Positions 1-9,793 of a stretch of DNA of 64,000 nt are shown here, in pieces. Within the stretch, counting starts at the first letter, position 1, and every line of letters begins with the position of its first letter. The translations under genes were made by a program, and so were the position numbers. The DNA is from Corydoras sp. C115 (lineage: Eukaryota; Chordata; Actinopteri; Siluriformes; Callichthyidae): the NCBI GenBank assembly GCA_019802505.1, contig JAFMOC010000003.1, positions 223,501-287,500 of the forward strand. The letters run 5' to 3'. The notes beneath the pieces were generated by a model that saw only the letters and a program-made list of their open reading frames with translations, was not told where the DNA came from and made no database searches.

Positions 1-100
1 GCTCAGTAAAGAATAATGTCTAGGCCCGATATGATTGGCAGGTGCAGTTAAATGATTGTTTATATTGTTTACTATTTTGTTTTTTATAAAATGGGTAACA

Positions 101-393
101 GGCGGCATGGTGGCATAGTGGTTAGCATGTTCTCCTCCCAGCACTAGTGATTCCCGGTTCAAATACCAATCTGGGTGGAGTTTCCATGTTCTCCCACAGT
201 CCAAAAACATGGTCAATTAAATTCTCCAAATTGCCCCATATAGTATCTGTCTGTGTGAGTGAGTGTGTGCCCATTGATAGATTGGCACTCTGTCCTGGGT
301 GTATCTGCCCAGTGCCCAAGACGTTCTCCCCTGGATGGGCATGGGGAACCCCCCGCGACCCTAATAAAAAAGCGGAAGATAATGGATGGATGG
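101..393 (+). mobile_element. SINE-A, tRNA-derived, with target-site duplication
   Basis: This is the reference description of the dominant repeat. The head reads like a tRNA: an A-box region (TGGCATAGTGG, usually TGGCTTAGTGG) and a B box (GGTTCGAATCCC in good copies; GGTTCAAATACC here). A core follows with the block found in DANA/Mermaid SINEs of zebrafish (TTTCCTCCGGGTTCTCCGG in full copies; deleted here). The body ends in GATAATGGATGG. The copy is flanked by a perfect 13-base duplication, AAAATGGGTAACA, at 88-100 and 394-406, which is direct evidence of target-primed insertion. No coding capacity is expected. Assignment to the DANA/Mermaid-like group rests on my recollection of those consensus sequences. 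Confidence 0.88.
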
Positions 394-462
394 AAAATGG
401 GTAACAGCATTTAGCATTGCTATCAATAGCTAGTTACACATATAAGGGTAAACATCATTCAT

Positions 463-774
463 CCTCAGTCATTATCTTCCACTTAATCCTCTGCTAGGAT
501 CGTGGTGGGGGGGGGTGTTCCCAATGCCATCCAGGGGAGAACGTTTCAGATACTGGGCAGATACACCCAGGACAGGGCGTCAATATACTGTATTGCTGGG
601 CAAACGCACACACACTATATGGGGCAATTTTTTTAGCATTCAATTGAATTCATGTCTTTGGATAGTGGGAGGAAACCAGAGAACCCAGAGAACATGGAAA
701 CTCCACCCAGATTGGGTTTCAAACCTGGATCCCCAGAGGTGAACGTGCTTACCACTAAGCCGCCGTGCCACCCA
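463..774 (-). mobile_element. SINE-A, near full length
   Basis: It runs from the tail (CATTATCTTCCACTTAATCC) to the head (CCACTAAGCCGCCGTGCCACC). Imperfect 17-base flanks starting GGGTAMACATCA lie at 446-462 and 775-791. A G-run near 506-516 sits where other copies have CCCCCCGCGACC on the other strand. Confidence 0.85.
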
Positions 775-791
775 GGGTACACATCAATCAA

Positions 792-1324
792 TTTACAAAA
801 GACTAGTGTAAGAAAGCTAACATTTTTCCTGAGTGCAGTTTAATCATACTGCATGCTGCTCAGATTTAAACACTTTTAAGTAAAACTGAATCACCAGTTA
901 TTACATATGATCAATATTATGATAATAATACAGGACGGAGAAGAGTACAGATTTATTCAGGTGCTTTCTGGATCATTTCATTCTAAGGTTGATGTTTAAA
1001 TCATAGTACATAGTGGCCATGACGTACAAGGTCAGGGTGAATGCTATTATTTTGTTATGTGCCAGCACCACTAAGAAAGTAATTATCTTTGCCCCCTGCC
1101 TCATCTTCACTGTAACTATTGTGTAAAAGAAGTTGTATAGTTAATTGCCCCTAAAATTAAGATGCATCCAGACTGATTAGACTTGGAAGAAGCTGTTAGG
1201 ATTTGTTCTTTAACGTTCCTTCATGAGCAAACAAACACTGTTTGGATTTGCAATGGCTGAATGTTGGTGTTATTTAAAATGACCTCTTAGAACACAGGTG
1301 GATATAAACTATAAGTTCATAACT
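792..1324. other. Unique AT-rich sequence
   Basis: I see no gene, RNA or recognised repeat here. Confidence 0.5.
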
Positions 1325-1620
1325 ATGAGTCCCATGCCCAGGGGAGAACGTCTCAGGCGGTGGGCAGATAAACCCAGGACAGGGCGCCAATCGATCACTG
1401 GGCACACACTCACTCACATAGGCACACTCTATATGGGGCAATTTGGAGAATTCAATTGACCTTGAACCATGTTTTTGGACTGTGGGAGGAAACCGGAGAA
1501 CCCGGAGAAAACCCACGTGGACACAGGGAGAACATGGAACCTCCACCCAGATTGGGATTCGAACCGGGAATCCCTAGTGCTGAGAGGAGAACGTGCTAAC
1601 CACTAAGCCATGTGCCTCCC
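1325..1620 (-). mobile_element. SINE-A, tail-truncated
   Basis: It starts inside the element at CCCATGCCCAGGGGAG and runs through the core to the head end at CCACTAAGCCATGTGCC. The GGAT tail is missing and no target duplication was found. Confidence 0.82.
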
Positions 1621-1703
1621 CAAGATATATAATGTTTCTCTGTATTGCAGAGAACAATTCCCAGGACCATACTGGGATCAAATGATATCCACAAAGTAAT
1701 ACG

Positions 1704-1920
1704 TGGGCGCTGTATCTCAGTGGTTAGGGCGTTGGACTACCAATCTGAAGGTTGGGGGTTCAAATCCCAGGTCCACTGAAGTTACTAGTGTGGGTCCTTG
1801 AGCAAGGCCCTTAAGCCTCATTGCTCCAGGGATGTTGTGATTAACCCTGTGTTCACATTGTAAGTCGCTTTGGATAAGAGCGTCTGCGAAATGACCAAAT
1901 GTATGTAATGTAAATGTAAA
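1704..1920 (+). mobile_element. SINE-B, tRNA-derived with L2-type tail
   Basis: Reference entry for the second SINE family. The head has an A box (TATCTCAGTGGTTAGGG) and a B box (GGTTCAAATCCC). The middle reads GGGTCCTTGAGCAAGGCCC, then TGCTCCAGGGATGTTGTG. The 3' end, TAAGTCGCTTTGGATAAGAG then ATGTAATGTAAATGTAAA, is the same tail seen on the L2-type LINE ending near 44975. Sharing a tail with a LINE is the known way such SINEs borrow the LINE's reverse transcriptase. Confidence 0.9.
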
Positions 1921-2600
1921 TATGTACTCTTTGTTGGTCTCATGCTTAAAAAACAGACTTAGGGACACTAACAAAGTATGCAGAGCAACATATGGACTAC
2001 AGTCCATTGTAGAACTATAACATACATCTACAACATATGTAAAATGGGACACATGACCCCTAGAAACCAAAACTTGTCAGGTGGCACTACTTTTGTACAA
2101 GCCAAAGATATTTACCTCAAAAATCAAACCTTCGTCCCCGACGTTTTCTGCAAACAATGTCAACGTTTACACCTTATTGGTTGCACTGCGCTGTCAAAAT
2201 AGCAATCCACCAGTCAGACCGCACTAGGCTTTTGGAACGAACAACACGCACATTGTTTTATTGCACAGGCAGCCCAAAACACACCAATGTGCCACGTCAT
2301 TACGCTAGTAAAGACACACTGACACGCCCTAAATCAAACTGCAAGATATGCGGTTGACGGTTTGCTAAAGATCGCTATAGCAAATTCCCTTCAGCTGCTT
2401 GTTGGTGGTTTGTAAAAAGCATTTAAACCTCTGTGAGTATGTTAATTTTGTGTAATCAAAGTGGGGGGGAAAGACTTAAAGTCTTTCAACTTTATTATAT
2501 AATAGTGTAGTCTTTTTTTAAATAATTAATAGATTTGGCACACAAAAAAAAAAACTTATATATTAGAATATACAGTATACATTTAGGTTGAAAGTAATTT
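1921..2600. other. Unique sequence
   Basis: No gene or repeat recognised. Two short open stretches around 1978-2357 show no protein features I know and are probably chance. Confidence 0.45.
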
Positions 2601-2862
2601 TGTGATTCCCGGTTTGAATCCCCATCTGGGTGGAGTTTCCATGTTCTCCCCATGCCCGCGTGGTTTTCCTCCGGGTTCTCCGGTTTCCTTCCACAGTCCA
2701 AAAACATGGATCAAGTCAATTGAGTTTTCCAAATTGCCCCATATAGTGTGTGTATGTGTGCGTGTCTGTGTGAGCACCATGTCCTGGCTGTATCTGCCCG
2801 AAACGTTCTCCCCTGGATGGGCATGGGGAACCCCCCCGCGACCCTAATATAGGATAAAGCGT
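2601..2862 (+). mobile_element. SINE-A, head-truncated
   Basis: It begins at GTGATTCCCGGTTTGAATCC (B box) and runs through the core to AGGATAAAGCGTG. The A box is missing. Confidence 0.82.
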
Positions 2863-3000
2863 GTGTGAAACTGTGAAACCTGGAGAACTCACAGGAGATC
2901 CACGTATACCATTCAGAACATAAAAACTTTTCCAAATTGAGATTCGAACCTGGATCTCTAGTGCTGAGAGGAGAACATGCCACTAAGCCACCATTCACCA
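2863..3000 (-). mobile_element. SINE-A fragment, inverted against its neighbour
   Basis: Degenerate reverse-strand core and head (ACCTGGAGAACTCACAGGAG to CCACTAAGCCACCATTCACC). With 2601-2862 it forms an inverted pair. Confidence 0.65.
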
Positions 3001-3690
3001 TTCATAAAATATCATACAGGTCTTATTCTCGTATCTCCTTTAGTGTGAGGAACAGATAACTACAGCAATGATGTGCAGCAAAAAAATGGAGCTACACTAA
3101 TCAGAAAATGCCTTTGAGAAAACAGCCAAATATATGAAAATACCACTTTTCTCTATAATCAGGATAACACAGAAAAGTTTAGAAACAACTAAAGCTGTTT
3201 AGAATTTTCTTGAGAGACCCATGTGCCTAAGGCTTTAGCACAAATCTATTTTCATTTCAGAACAGAATTTCATATGTTTCATCAAATACTGTTTTTTTTT
3301 GTTTTAATAAAACATAGTTTTGGTTGGCGTTCTGTGTTAAAGTCCAAAAGCAGAAGCACTGGAGTATGATTTTTACTACCTTCCGTGTTCATGTTCACCA
3401 AGGGGACCCGTGTGTGTGGAAAAGGAACTATAACTATAACATTATTGATTAAATGTAAAAGCAAGAATGGTTTGGTTGGATGTCTCTATTGTACCCCATA
3501 ATTTTACTGTGAAACTGTGCACACTATGTGCAGTCATCCATCTGACAGAATACAGCGAATGACAGATTATATTGTAGCTGGTGTGAAGTCACATCTCATG
3601 AGGCTTATTTTAGCATATAATGGTGGGTAAAAAAAAATGTTCAGGGTGATTTTTAAAAAAATGACTAAAATAAAATGAAATTTATTTCTG
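3001..3690. other. Unique AT-rich sequence
   Basis: Nothing recognised apart from short A and T runs. Confidence 0.5.
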
Positions 3691-3699
3691 CACTTGTTG

Positions 3700-3990
3700 G
3701 CAGTTCTATTCACTAAATTGATGCTCTTTGTGATTCTACAGTTTTAGACTGTGGTCAATCAGTTTCTCTGCATCCTTTGTTAGTTCCCTTTACTTTGTTC
3801 CTCAGTAATCAGGACCCCCCGCTGGCACACCACAGAGCAGGTATTATTACAGTGGTGCATGATTTACATCTGATATTGATGTGGAGGTGGTGGTGTGTCA
3901 GTGTGTGTTATGCTTGGCGGAAGTGAAACAGATGCACCAGTGCTGTTGGGATTTTAAACACTTCAGTGACACTGCTGGACTCTTTCTCAT
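3700..3990 (+). mobile_element. Element X, decayed nonautonomous DNA element
   Basis: It shares the blocks CACAGAGCAGGTATTATT and TTTAAACACTTCAGTGACAC with copies near 24.1, 40.2, 40.7, 45.4 and 46.7 kb. The copy near 46.7 kb shows a terminal sequence typical of Tc1-like elements. The name is local; I did not match it to a catalogued family. Confidence 0.5.
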
Positions 3991-4140
3991 CATAGAATGA
4001 TAGACGTTGAAGTGTTCAGAAATGGCCTTAAAACAGGTCACAGATCGATGGGAAGCAACTATTGCTTCTCTGAGATCATTGCTGATGTCTTTCATGTTTG
4101 GCACTGTGTTAACAGACACCTGAATACTGTCAGGATGTGG
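3990..4140 (-). pseudogene. Tc1-like transposase N-terminal fragment
   Basis: The reverse strand reads MKDISNDLREAIVASHRS, then FKAISEHFNVYHS. This matches the helix-turn-helix DNA-binding start of fish Tc1/mariner transposases (KxISxDLREAIVAAHQSG, YKxISKQFxVHHST). The catalytic DDE domain is absent, so it is a dead fragment, perhaps internal to or adjoining element X. Confidence 0.65.
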
Positions 4141-4200
4141 GAATATCAATTTGAGGGTTGGGGGTTCAAATCCCATGCTCACTGATGTTGCCAGTCTTCT
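4138..4200 (+). repeat. Scrap of SINE-B head
   Basis: Only the B-box region remains (TTGGGGGTTCAAATCCCATG, then CACTGATGTTGCCAG). Confidence 0.5.
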
Positions 4201-4297
4201 GTACAGCTTTTTTGTGAAAAGAAAACTTACTGAAAAAAGTTTCTCGATTAATGTAGCACTTTTTACAGTGTTTTAAAGGTGCTGTGTTTATTTATTC

Positions 4298-4438
4298 ATT
4301 CATTATCTTCCGCTTATGCCAAACCAGGGGAAAACGTTTTGGGCACTGGGCAGATTTAGAGTATGAATCCATGTTTTTGGTCTTGGATCCCCAGCACTGA
4401 GAGGTGAACGTGCTAACCACTAAGCCACCCTGTCGTCC
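4298..4438 (-). mobile_element. SINE-A, internally deleted
   Basis: The tail side (ATTATCTTCCGCTTATGCC) joins directly to the core and head side (GAATCCATGTTTTTGGTC to CCACTAAGCCACCCTG). The middle is lost. Confidence 0.72.
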
Positions 4439-4489
4439 GTGCTTTATATATATATATATACGAACGGGCGGGAGGAGTTTTTTTATGTT

Positions 4490-4746
4490 CTCCCCGTGAT
4501 TCCTGGTTCGAATCCCAATCTGGGTGAAGTTTACATGTTTCCCCAGTCCTCCGGTTCCTTCAGGTTCACAGTCTTCCATGGGCTCAAGGTACATTGAGTT
4601 CTCAAATTGCCCCATATAGTGTGTCTGTGAGTGTGCCCACTGATAGATTGGCACCCTGTCCTCAGTTGTATCTGCCCAGTGCCCAAAAATTTTCTCCCTG
4701 GATGGGCATAGGACCCCCCCCCCCCTCCCCCCCCCAGTAGTATAGG
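4490..4746 (+). mobile_element. SINE-A, head-truncated, with long C-run
   Basis: It starts near the B box (TGGTTCGAATCCC) and ends at AGTAGTATAGGATT. The usual ACCCCCCGCGACC block has expanded to runs of 14 and 10 C around 4706-4735. Confidence 0.75.
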
Positions 4747-4852
4747 ATTAAAAGCAATTAAGAAATGAATAAATTAAGAAATGAATGACTATGTAGGAAT
4801 TTACTTCACTCTGAAATAAAATATTTTTAAAACATCTGATTTGGGCGGCACG

Positions 4853-5174
4853 GTGGTTTAGTTGTTAGCATGTTCTCCTCTCAGCAATAGGATTCCGGTT
4901 CGAATCCCAATCTGAGTGAAGTTTACCCCCCTGACTGCGAGGGTTTCCTTCAGGTCCAGTTTAGGATCCACAGTCCAAAAACATGGCTCAAGGTCAATTC
5001 AATTCTCCAAATTGCCCCATATAGTGTGTGTGTGTGTCTGTGAGTGTGCCCACTGATAGATTGGCACCCTGTCCTGGTTGTATCTGCCCTGTGCCCGAAA
5101 CATTTTCCCCTGGATGGGCATAGGGACCCTCCCCCCCTCAGTAGAAGATAAAGCATAAGATGATAGATGGATGG
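4853..5174 (+). mobile_element. SINE-A, founder copy beside the tandem array
   Basis: A complete-looking SINE-A with head, B box, core and tail. Its flanks share AAACATCTGA (4840-4849 and 5175-5184). The right flank, AAACATCTGA followed by an A/T-rich stretch and AGTGTATTTC, is the spacer repeated between monomers of the array that follows. This suggests the insertion seeded the array. Confidence 0.78.
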
Positions 5175-5200
5175 AAACATCTGAAAGAAATATTTTAAAA

Positions 5201-6744
5201 AGTGTATTTCGGGTGGCACGGTGGCTTAGTTGTTAGCATGTTCTCCTCTCAGCACTAGGGATTCCTGGTCCCCCCCCTGGTCCCCCCTGACCCTAGTATA
5301 GGATAAAGTGGAAGATAATGGATGTAAGGATGGAAATTGCCCCATAAAGTGTGTGTGTGTGTGCCCAGTGATAGATTGGTGCCCTGTCCTGGGTGTATCT
5401 GCCCAGCGCCCTCCCCTGGATCTCCCCTGGATGGGCATGGGTAACCCCCCCCCATGGATGGATGGAAACATCGAAAATAAATGTTTTAAAAAGTGTATTT
5501 TGGGTGGCACAGTGGTTAGCATGTTCTCCACTCAGCACTAGGGCTTCCCCCCCCTGGTTTCCTGGTCCCCCGTGACCCTAGTAGAGGATAAAGCGGAAGA
5601 TAATGGATGGAAGGATGGAAATTGCCCCATAAAGTGTGTGTGTGAGTGAGTGTGTGCCCAGTGATAAATTGGTGCCCTGTCCTGGGTGTATCTGCCCAAT
5701 GCCCGAAACTTTCTCCCCTGGATGGGCATGGGGACCCCCCCCATGGATGGATTGGAACCCCCCCACATGGATGGATGGAAACATCTGAAATAAATGTTTT
5801 AAAAAGTGTATTTCGGGTGGCACAGTGGTTAGCATGTTCTCCACTCAGCACTAGGGCTTCCCCCCCTGGTTCCCTGGTCCCCCGTGACCCTAGAGGATAA
5901 AGCGGAAGATAATGGATGGAAGGATGGAAATTGGCCCATAAAGTGTGTGTGTGTGTGTGTGTGTGTGAGTGAGTGTGTGCCCAGTGATAGATTGGTGCCC
6001 TGTCCTGGGTGTATCTGCCCAATGCCCGAAACGTTCTCCCCTGGATGGGCATGGGGACCCCCCCCATGGATGGATTGGAACCCCCCCACATGGATGGATG
6101 GAAACATCTAAAATAAATGTTTTAAAAAGTGTATTTCGGGTGGCACAGTGGTTAGCATGTTCTCCACTCAGCACTAGGGCTTCCCCACCCTGGTCCCCTG
6201 TGACCCTAGTAGAGGATAAAGCGGAAGATAATGGATGGAAGGATGGAAATTGCCCCATAAAGTGTGTGTGTGTGTGAGTGAGTGTGTGCCCAGTGATAGT
6301 TTGGTGCCCTGTCCTGGGTGTATCTGCCCAATGCCCGAAACGTTCTCCCCTGGATGGGCATGGGAACCCCCCCATGGATGGATTGGACCCCCCCCCCCAC
6401 ATGGATGGATGGAAACATTTGAAATAAATGTTTTAAAAAGTGTATTTCGGGTGGCACAGTGGTTAGCATGTTCTCCACTCAGCACTAGGGCTCCCCCCCC
6501 CCCCGTGACCCTAGTAGAGGATAAAGCGGAAGATAATGGATGGAAATTGCCCCATAAAGTGTGTGTGTGTGTGTGTGAGTGAGTGTGTGCCCAGTGATAT
6601 ATTGGTGCCCTGTCCTGGGTGTATCTGCCCAATGCCCGAAACGTTCTCCCCTGGATGGGCATGGGGAACCCCCTCCCCGCCCATGGATGGATTGGAACCC
6701 CCCCCCATGGATGGATGGAAACATCTGAAATAAACGTTTCAAAA
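5201..6744 (+). repeat. Tandem array of five scrambled SINE-A monomers
   Basis: Five head-to-tail monomers start at 5201, 5492, 5805, 6128 and 6439, of 291, 313, 323, 311 and 306 bases. Monomers 2-5 carry, in order: SINE head (GGGTGGCACAGTGGTTAGC), a C-run replacing the B box, SINE tail (GAGGATAAAGCGGAAG), SINE middle (AATTGCCCCATAAAGTG to CCTGGATGGGCATGGGG), more C-runs, a second tail, and a spacer ending AAAAAGTGTATTTC. The core is missing in every monomer. Monomers differ mainly in the length of their C-runs and TG-runs. Long reverse-strand open frames cross the array, but monomer lengths are not all multiples of three, so frames change between units and coding is unlikely. Confidence 0.9.
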
Positions 6745-6940
6745 AGTGTACGTCTTTTATTTTTTCTCACGCGCTTGAAATGTCCACTAAAATCAAACAT
6801 TTAAAAACAAACTAACTTAAGTAAACTGAATTCAACTTGAAGTCAAACGTGCGCTCCTAAAGCAAACAGAACACTCAGACGAACGCCGCGCGGTTTCGGA
6901 CGCGACCCACATCAGCCCGCAACTCGTCGAGGTAGGCGTT

Positions 6941-6976
6941 GTCACGTGATCAATGTGGCCGGCCGCTACCACGTGA
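6941..6976. promoter_or_regulatory. Pair of CACGTG E-boxes
   Basis: GTCACGTGAT (hexamer at 6943-6948) and CCACGTGACT (hexamer at 6970-6975) lie 27 bases apart in the CpG island. The flanks (GTCACGTGA, CACGTGAC) are those preferred by USF and the TFE/MITF group of bHLH-ZIP factors. Binding is inferred from the motif only. Confidence 0.5.
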
Positions 6977-7678
6977 CTGGATCTCGGTCGCGCGCCGCTC
7001 TCTCGTTACCGCGAGGGAATGTTTTTTTAAAGGCGGGCAAAACGCTGGCACTTCAACTGAGAGCAGCGCCGCTCGACTCAACGCTCAGGACGACGGCGTG
7101 TGAGGAGCAAAGTTGAACGTCTTTCCGAGCGGCGGAACGCCAGTTATGTAAAGTCAGGCTCGCTGTGGAGAAACGAACCGGCGACTGAAGTGCCGTCGGA
7201 ACCGCGCTGCTTCAAAACGCTTGAGGCGGGTGACGCGGACGCGGCTTCGGGGAGGCGCACATATGTGAATGAAGTCAGGAAAAACAAAGACAAGCCGTTG
7301 TTTCTCTCGTTTCTCCGGCATTGCTGTCGTCCGAACTCTTCTCTCCAGCCTGCAGTTCGGTTCCGTCGGCGGAGCTGCCGACTTCAACCGGGGGGTCGAT
7401 TCGGGCAACTTTCATTCCGAATTTGCCCGCCGCGGAATCGCCACCTTTTGGGTAACGCGGTTCTCTTCGTTCGTCAGACGCGTAACAAACACAATTGCAG
7501 AGTTGCAAACACAATCACTGTTTGCAATATTCACTCGGATTGTTACAGATCGGTGTCGTTGCCAGGTGTTTGCCGAGTTGTGAGTGACGTTTCAAAAGCC
7601 CTCACTCCAACAAGGAGACACTTGGAATCGGGATACCTGTTAACTTTTTTCTATCTTTCGTTGACATTATATTCAGTA

Positions 7679-7756
7679 ATGGACCAGAGATCTGCCGAAG
7701 TTCCTCCTCTTCCTAATTCTCCAGTCATCATCTCGGAGTCTCTTTCCGGACTGTAA
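7679..7756 (+). CDS. Upstream ORF in the 5' leader, 25 codons
   Basis: The ATG lies in a strong context (GTAATGG, with G at -3 and G at +4). The frame encodes 25 residues starting MDQRSAEVPPLP and stops at TAA 7754-7756, 74 bases before the main ATG. If transcribed, it would be expected to reduce initiation at 7831 or force reinitiation. The peptide itself resembles nothing I know. Confidence 0.45.
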   Translation: MDQRSAEVPPLPNSPVIISESLSGL

Positions 7757-7830
7757 CCGAGGCGCTCCCGGAGTATTTAGGAGGCGACCCCTGTTCGTTG
7801 TAACGGATCGGATTTATTGGTGGATCTACG

Positions 7831-7885
7831 ATGTCAGTTGCAAGGTTCTGCTTGGGGACGCTGCTGCTGTGGACCTTTTCAGATG
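7831..7885 (+). CDS. First coding exon encoding a signal peptide; gene unidentified
   Basis: The ATG has A at -3 and follows an in-frame TAA at 7801. The 18 complete codons give MSVARFCLGTLLLWTFSD: a short n-region with Arg, a hydrophobic core (LGTLLLW) and a polar end, the shape of a signal peptide. The exon ends after the first base of a Gly codon at G|GTATGT, a good donor, so the intron is phase 1. Without splicing, the frame stops three codons later at TAG 7891-7893. A CpG-island promoter, signal-peptide exon 1, phase-1 donor and huge intron 1 are typical of vertebrate cell-surface receptors and adhesion proteins. The peptide alone does not identify the family, so no symbol is given. Confidence 0.62.
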
Positions 7886-8005
7886 GTATGTAGGTTCTCC
7901 ATAAATATCAACAATAATATGGAGTACGATCTGGACGTCGTGGATTGTGCTGACTGCACCAGCGCTTTCATGACGGCCTGATTGTTAATTCCACACACAC
8001 TCACG

Positions 8006-8008
<3 letters not shown>

Positions 8009-8040
<32 letters not shown>
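8009..8040. repeat. (CA)n microsatellite
   Basis: About 16 uninterrupted CA units, shortly after the splice donor. Confidence 0.95.
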
Positions 8041-8042
<2 letters not shown>

Positions 8043-8540
8043 CAGAAGAGCATCTCGAGAAGTCGTAATTGCAGCAAAGAGGTGGGTGTCATCACAATTT
8101 TCGGCACGAAGTGCTCACCGTGCTGCTGAGTCCAGACATCCAGCGGGTGCGTTAACATCATAAGCTGCTGTAGCCTATGATCAAACGTCCATGTGTAATT
8201 ATTGAGGCGTGGATGCTGGACACAGCATGCCCTCTTCATCTCCAAGCTGCACACAGAGAACCCCTATGCTGACACATGCAGCGCTTCAAAAGATTTTCTC
8301 TGCTCATCCAGTGGATTGATTCTCAGTTCAGTGGGCGAATCACGTCTTAGTGCAGATTCCCCCTTTAATTGTCAACTTGCTAACAGACTATGGTGTTTAA
8401 TGGGTTTGTTAAAACAAAGCCATGATACTAAAACTGCAGGGTAAACACTAAGATACAGAAGGTGTATTTTCAGCGCTGTAGGACAGGTGATGCCCTAAAG
8501 CTGACTGCTGTTTAATCAAAATCTGTTCATATGGTGTTAA

Positions 8541-9045
8541 TATGGTGTCTGAAAACAGTGACAGTAGATTAAAGTGTTGGTCTGCAAACGACAATACGTA
8601 TGTTAAAACAAGCACAACTAAGAAGATGTGTAGTATTTTGATTTGGTTTACTATAGTCTCTTATTCATACATCTCCTTAGAGAGCGGATTTATATTTGAT
8701 ACTTGCTCCGTCCACATGTGTGGCATGAGGAGACTTCCAGATTTTGTGCTTTTTCATTTCATTTTATAATCTTAATAAATGATTACATTTTGATCATTTT
8801 TTTGACACAGCACTTTAGTTTGATGCTAAAAAGCAATCAGTAGATTTAACCAATTTTAAGAAATTCAGTTCCTTAATATGTAAATGTCAAGAACCTGTGT
8901 TTACCTCCTGCTGCTGTTTGTCTGACCACTGTGCCAAATGTGCTTTAAGTACAGATACAGATGTGTGTGTAAAGTGCAGATTTAATGTTACAGATTATAG
9001 TCCATAGATCATACTAAAAGTGATGTGCTATTACTCATTTGGTAT
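8541..9045. repeat. Local tandem duplication, first unit
   Basis: The unit has part A (8541-8753, from ATGGTGTCTGAAAACAGTGA) and part B (about 8870-9045, from CTTAATATGTAAATGTCAAG). Both recur in the same order in the second unit with only scattered differences. The DNA is noncoding and resembles no transposon I know. Confidence 0.85.
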
Positions 9046-9713
9046 CTGAAAACGGTAACAGTGACAGTAGATTAAAGTGTTAGTCTGTAAACGACAATAC
9101 ACATGTTAAAGCAAGCACAACTAAGAAGATGTGTAGTATTTTTATTTGGTTTACTATCGTCTCTTATTCATACATCTCCTTAGAGAGCGGATTTATATTT
9201 GATACTTGCTCCGTCCACTTGTGTGGCATGAGGAGGCTTCCAGATTTTGTGCCTTGTGTGAATTGTAATTCACAAGCACCGCGTTAGAAGTCCTGCCCTC
9301 ACTTCTGATCCCAGACACAAACCAAATCCGAAGGTGGGTTATTCAGTTACAGGTCAGTGATGCATGGAAGACTTCTGGAACCCAACACAGCATGAGCTAC
9401 TCATACAAGCGAGTCAGCGTTTGTAGGGATTTACTTGTAGCTGTTCACAATGTAGCAGTGTTTTTTTGGCACCACATGGTGGGGACCTTATTTTTCTGAC
9501 AGCTTGTTGGAAAAGAGCTGTTCAACTGGCAATTTAATTCTCTCAATGTGACTTTAACTAAGTGTATATAATACAGTCTTAATCAAAAGTTTGGACATTC
9601 CACATCTAAATTTTGGAGTGATAAAAGGTTAATATATCCTTCATGAGAGAGTTTTAAATTAAATCTTCATAAAGAAATTGTTTGATTTATTTTACAAAAT
9701 AACTGACATCAGA

Positions 9714-9793
<80 letters not shown>

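Larger units (their letters stand above)
6760..7830 (+). promoter_or_regulatory. CpG-island promoter and 5' leader
   Basis: CpG density rises sharply from about 6840 to 7800 against an AT-rich background. Examples are GAACGCCGCGCGGTTTCGGA and the GGTCGCGCGCCGC region near 6986. No TATA box stands out, which is usual for CpG-island promoters. The transcription start cannot be placed; somewhere around 7030-7100 is plausible. The leader then contains upstream ATGs at 7263 (followed at once by TGA), 7269 (104 codons) and 7679 (25 codons) before the proposed start at 7831. An in-frame TAA at 7801-7803 shows the coding frame does not extend upstream. Confidence 0.72.

Noticed and set aside
101..170. 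tRNA-like A and B boxes as a real tRNA gene
   Set aside because: The sequence lacks a tRNA cloverleaf and acceptor stem, and the same head starts dozens of SINE copies. The same holds for the SINE-B heads.
4853..6744. CRISPR-like array of repeats and spacers
   Set aside because: Monomers are about 300 bases of SINE origin with no short unique spacers, in animal DNA.
5516..6800. Long reverse-strand open frames of 170-208 codons across the tandem array
   Set aside because: They are read-throughs of repeated SINE pieces rich in HTHTHT from TG-runs and Gly/Pro from C-runs. Monomer lengths are not all multiples of three, so no frame is conserved between units.
7100..7756. Open frame of about 218 codons over the CpG island
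   Set aside because: It has no ATG near its start (GTG at 7100), high GC lowers stop frequency, and no domain is recognisable. Only its last part from ATG 7679 is kept as a possible uORF.
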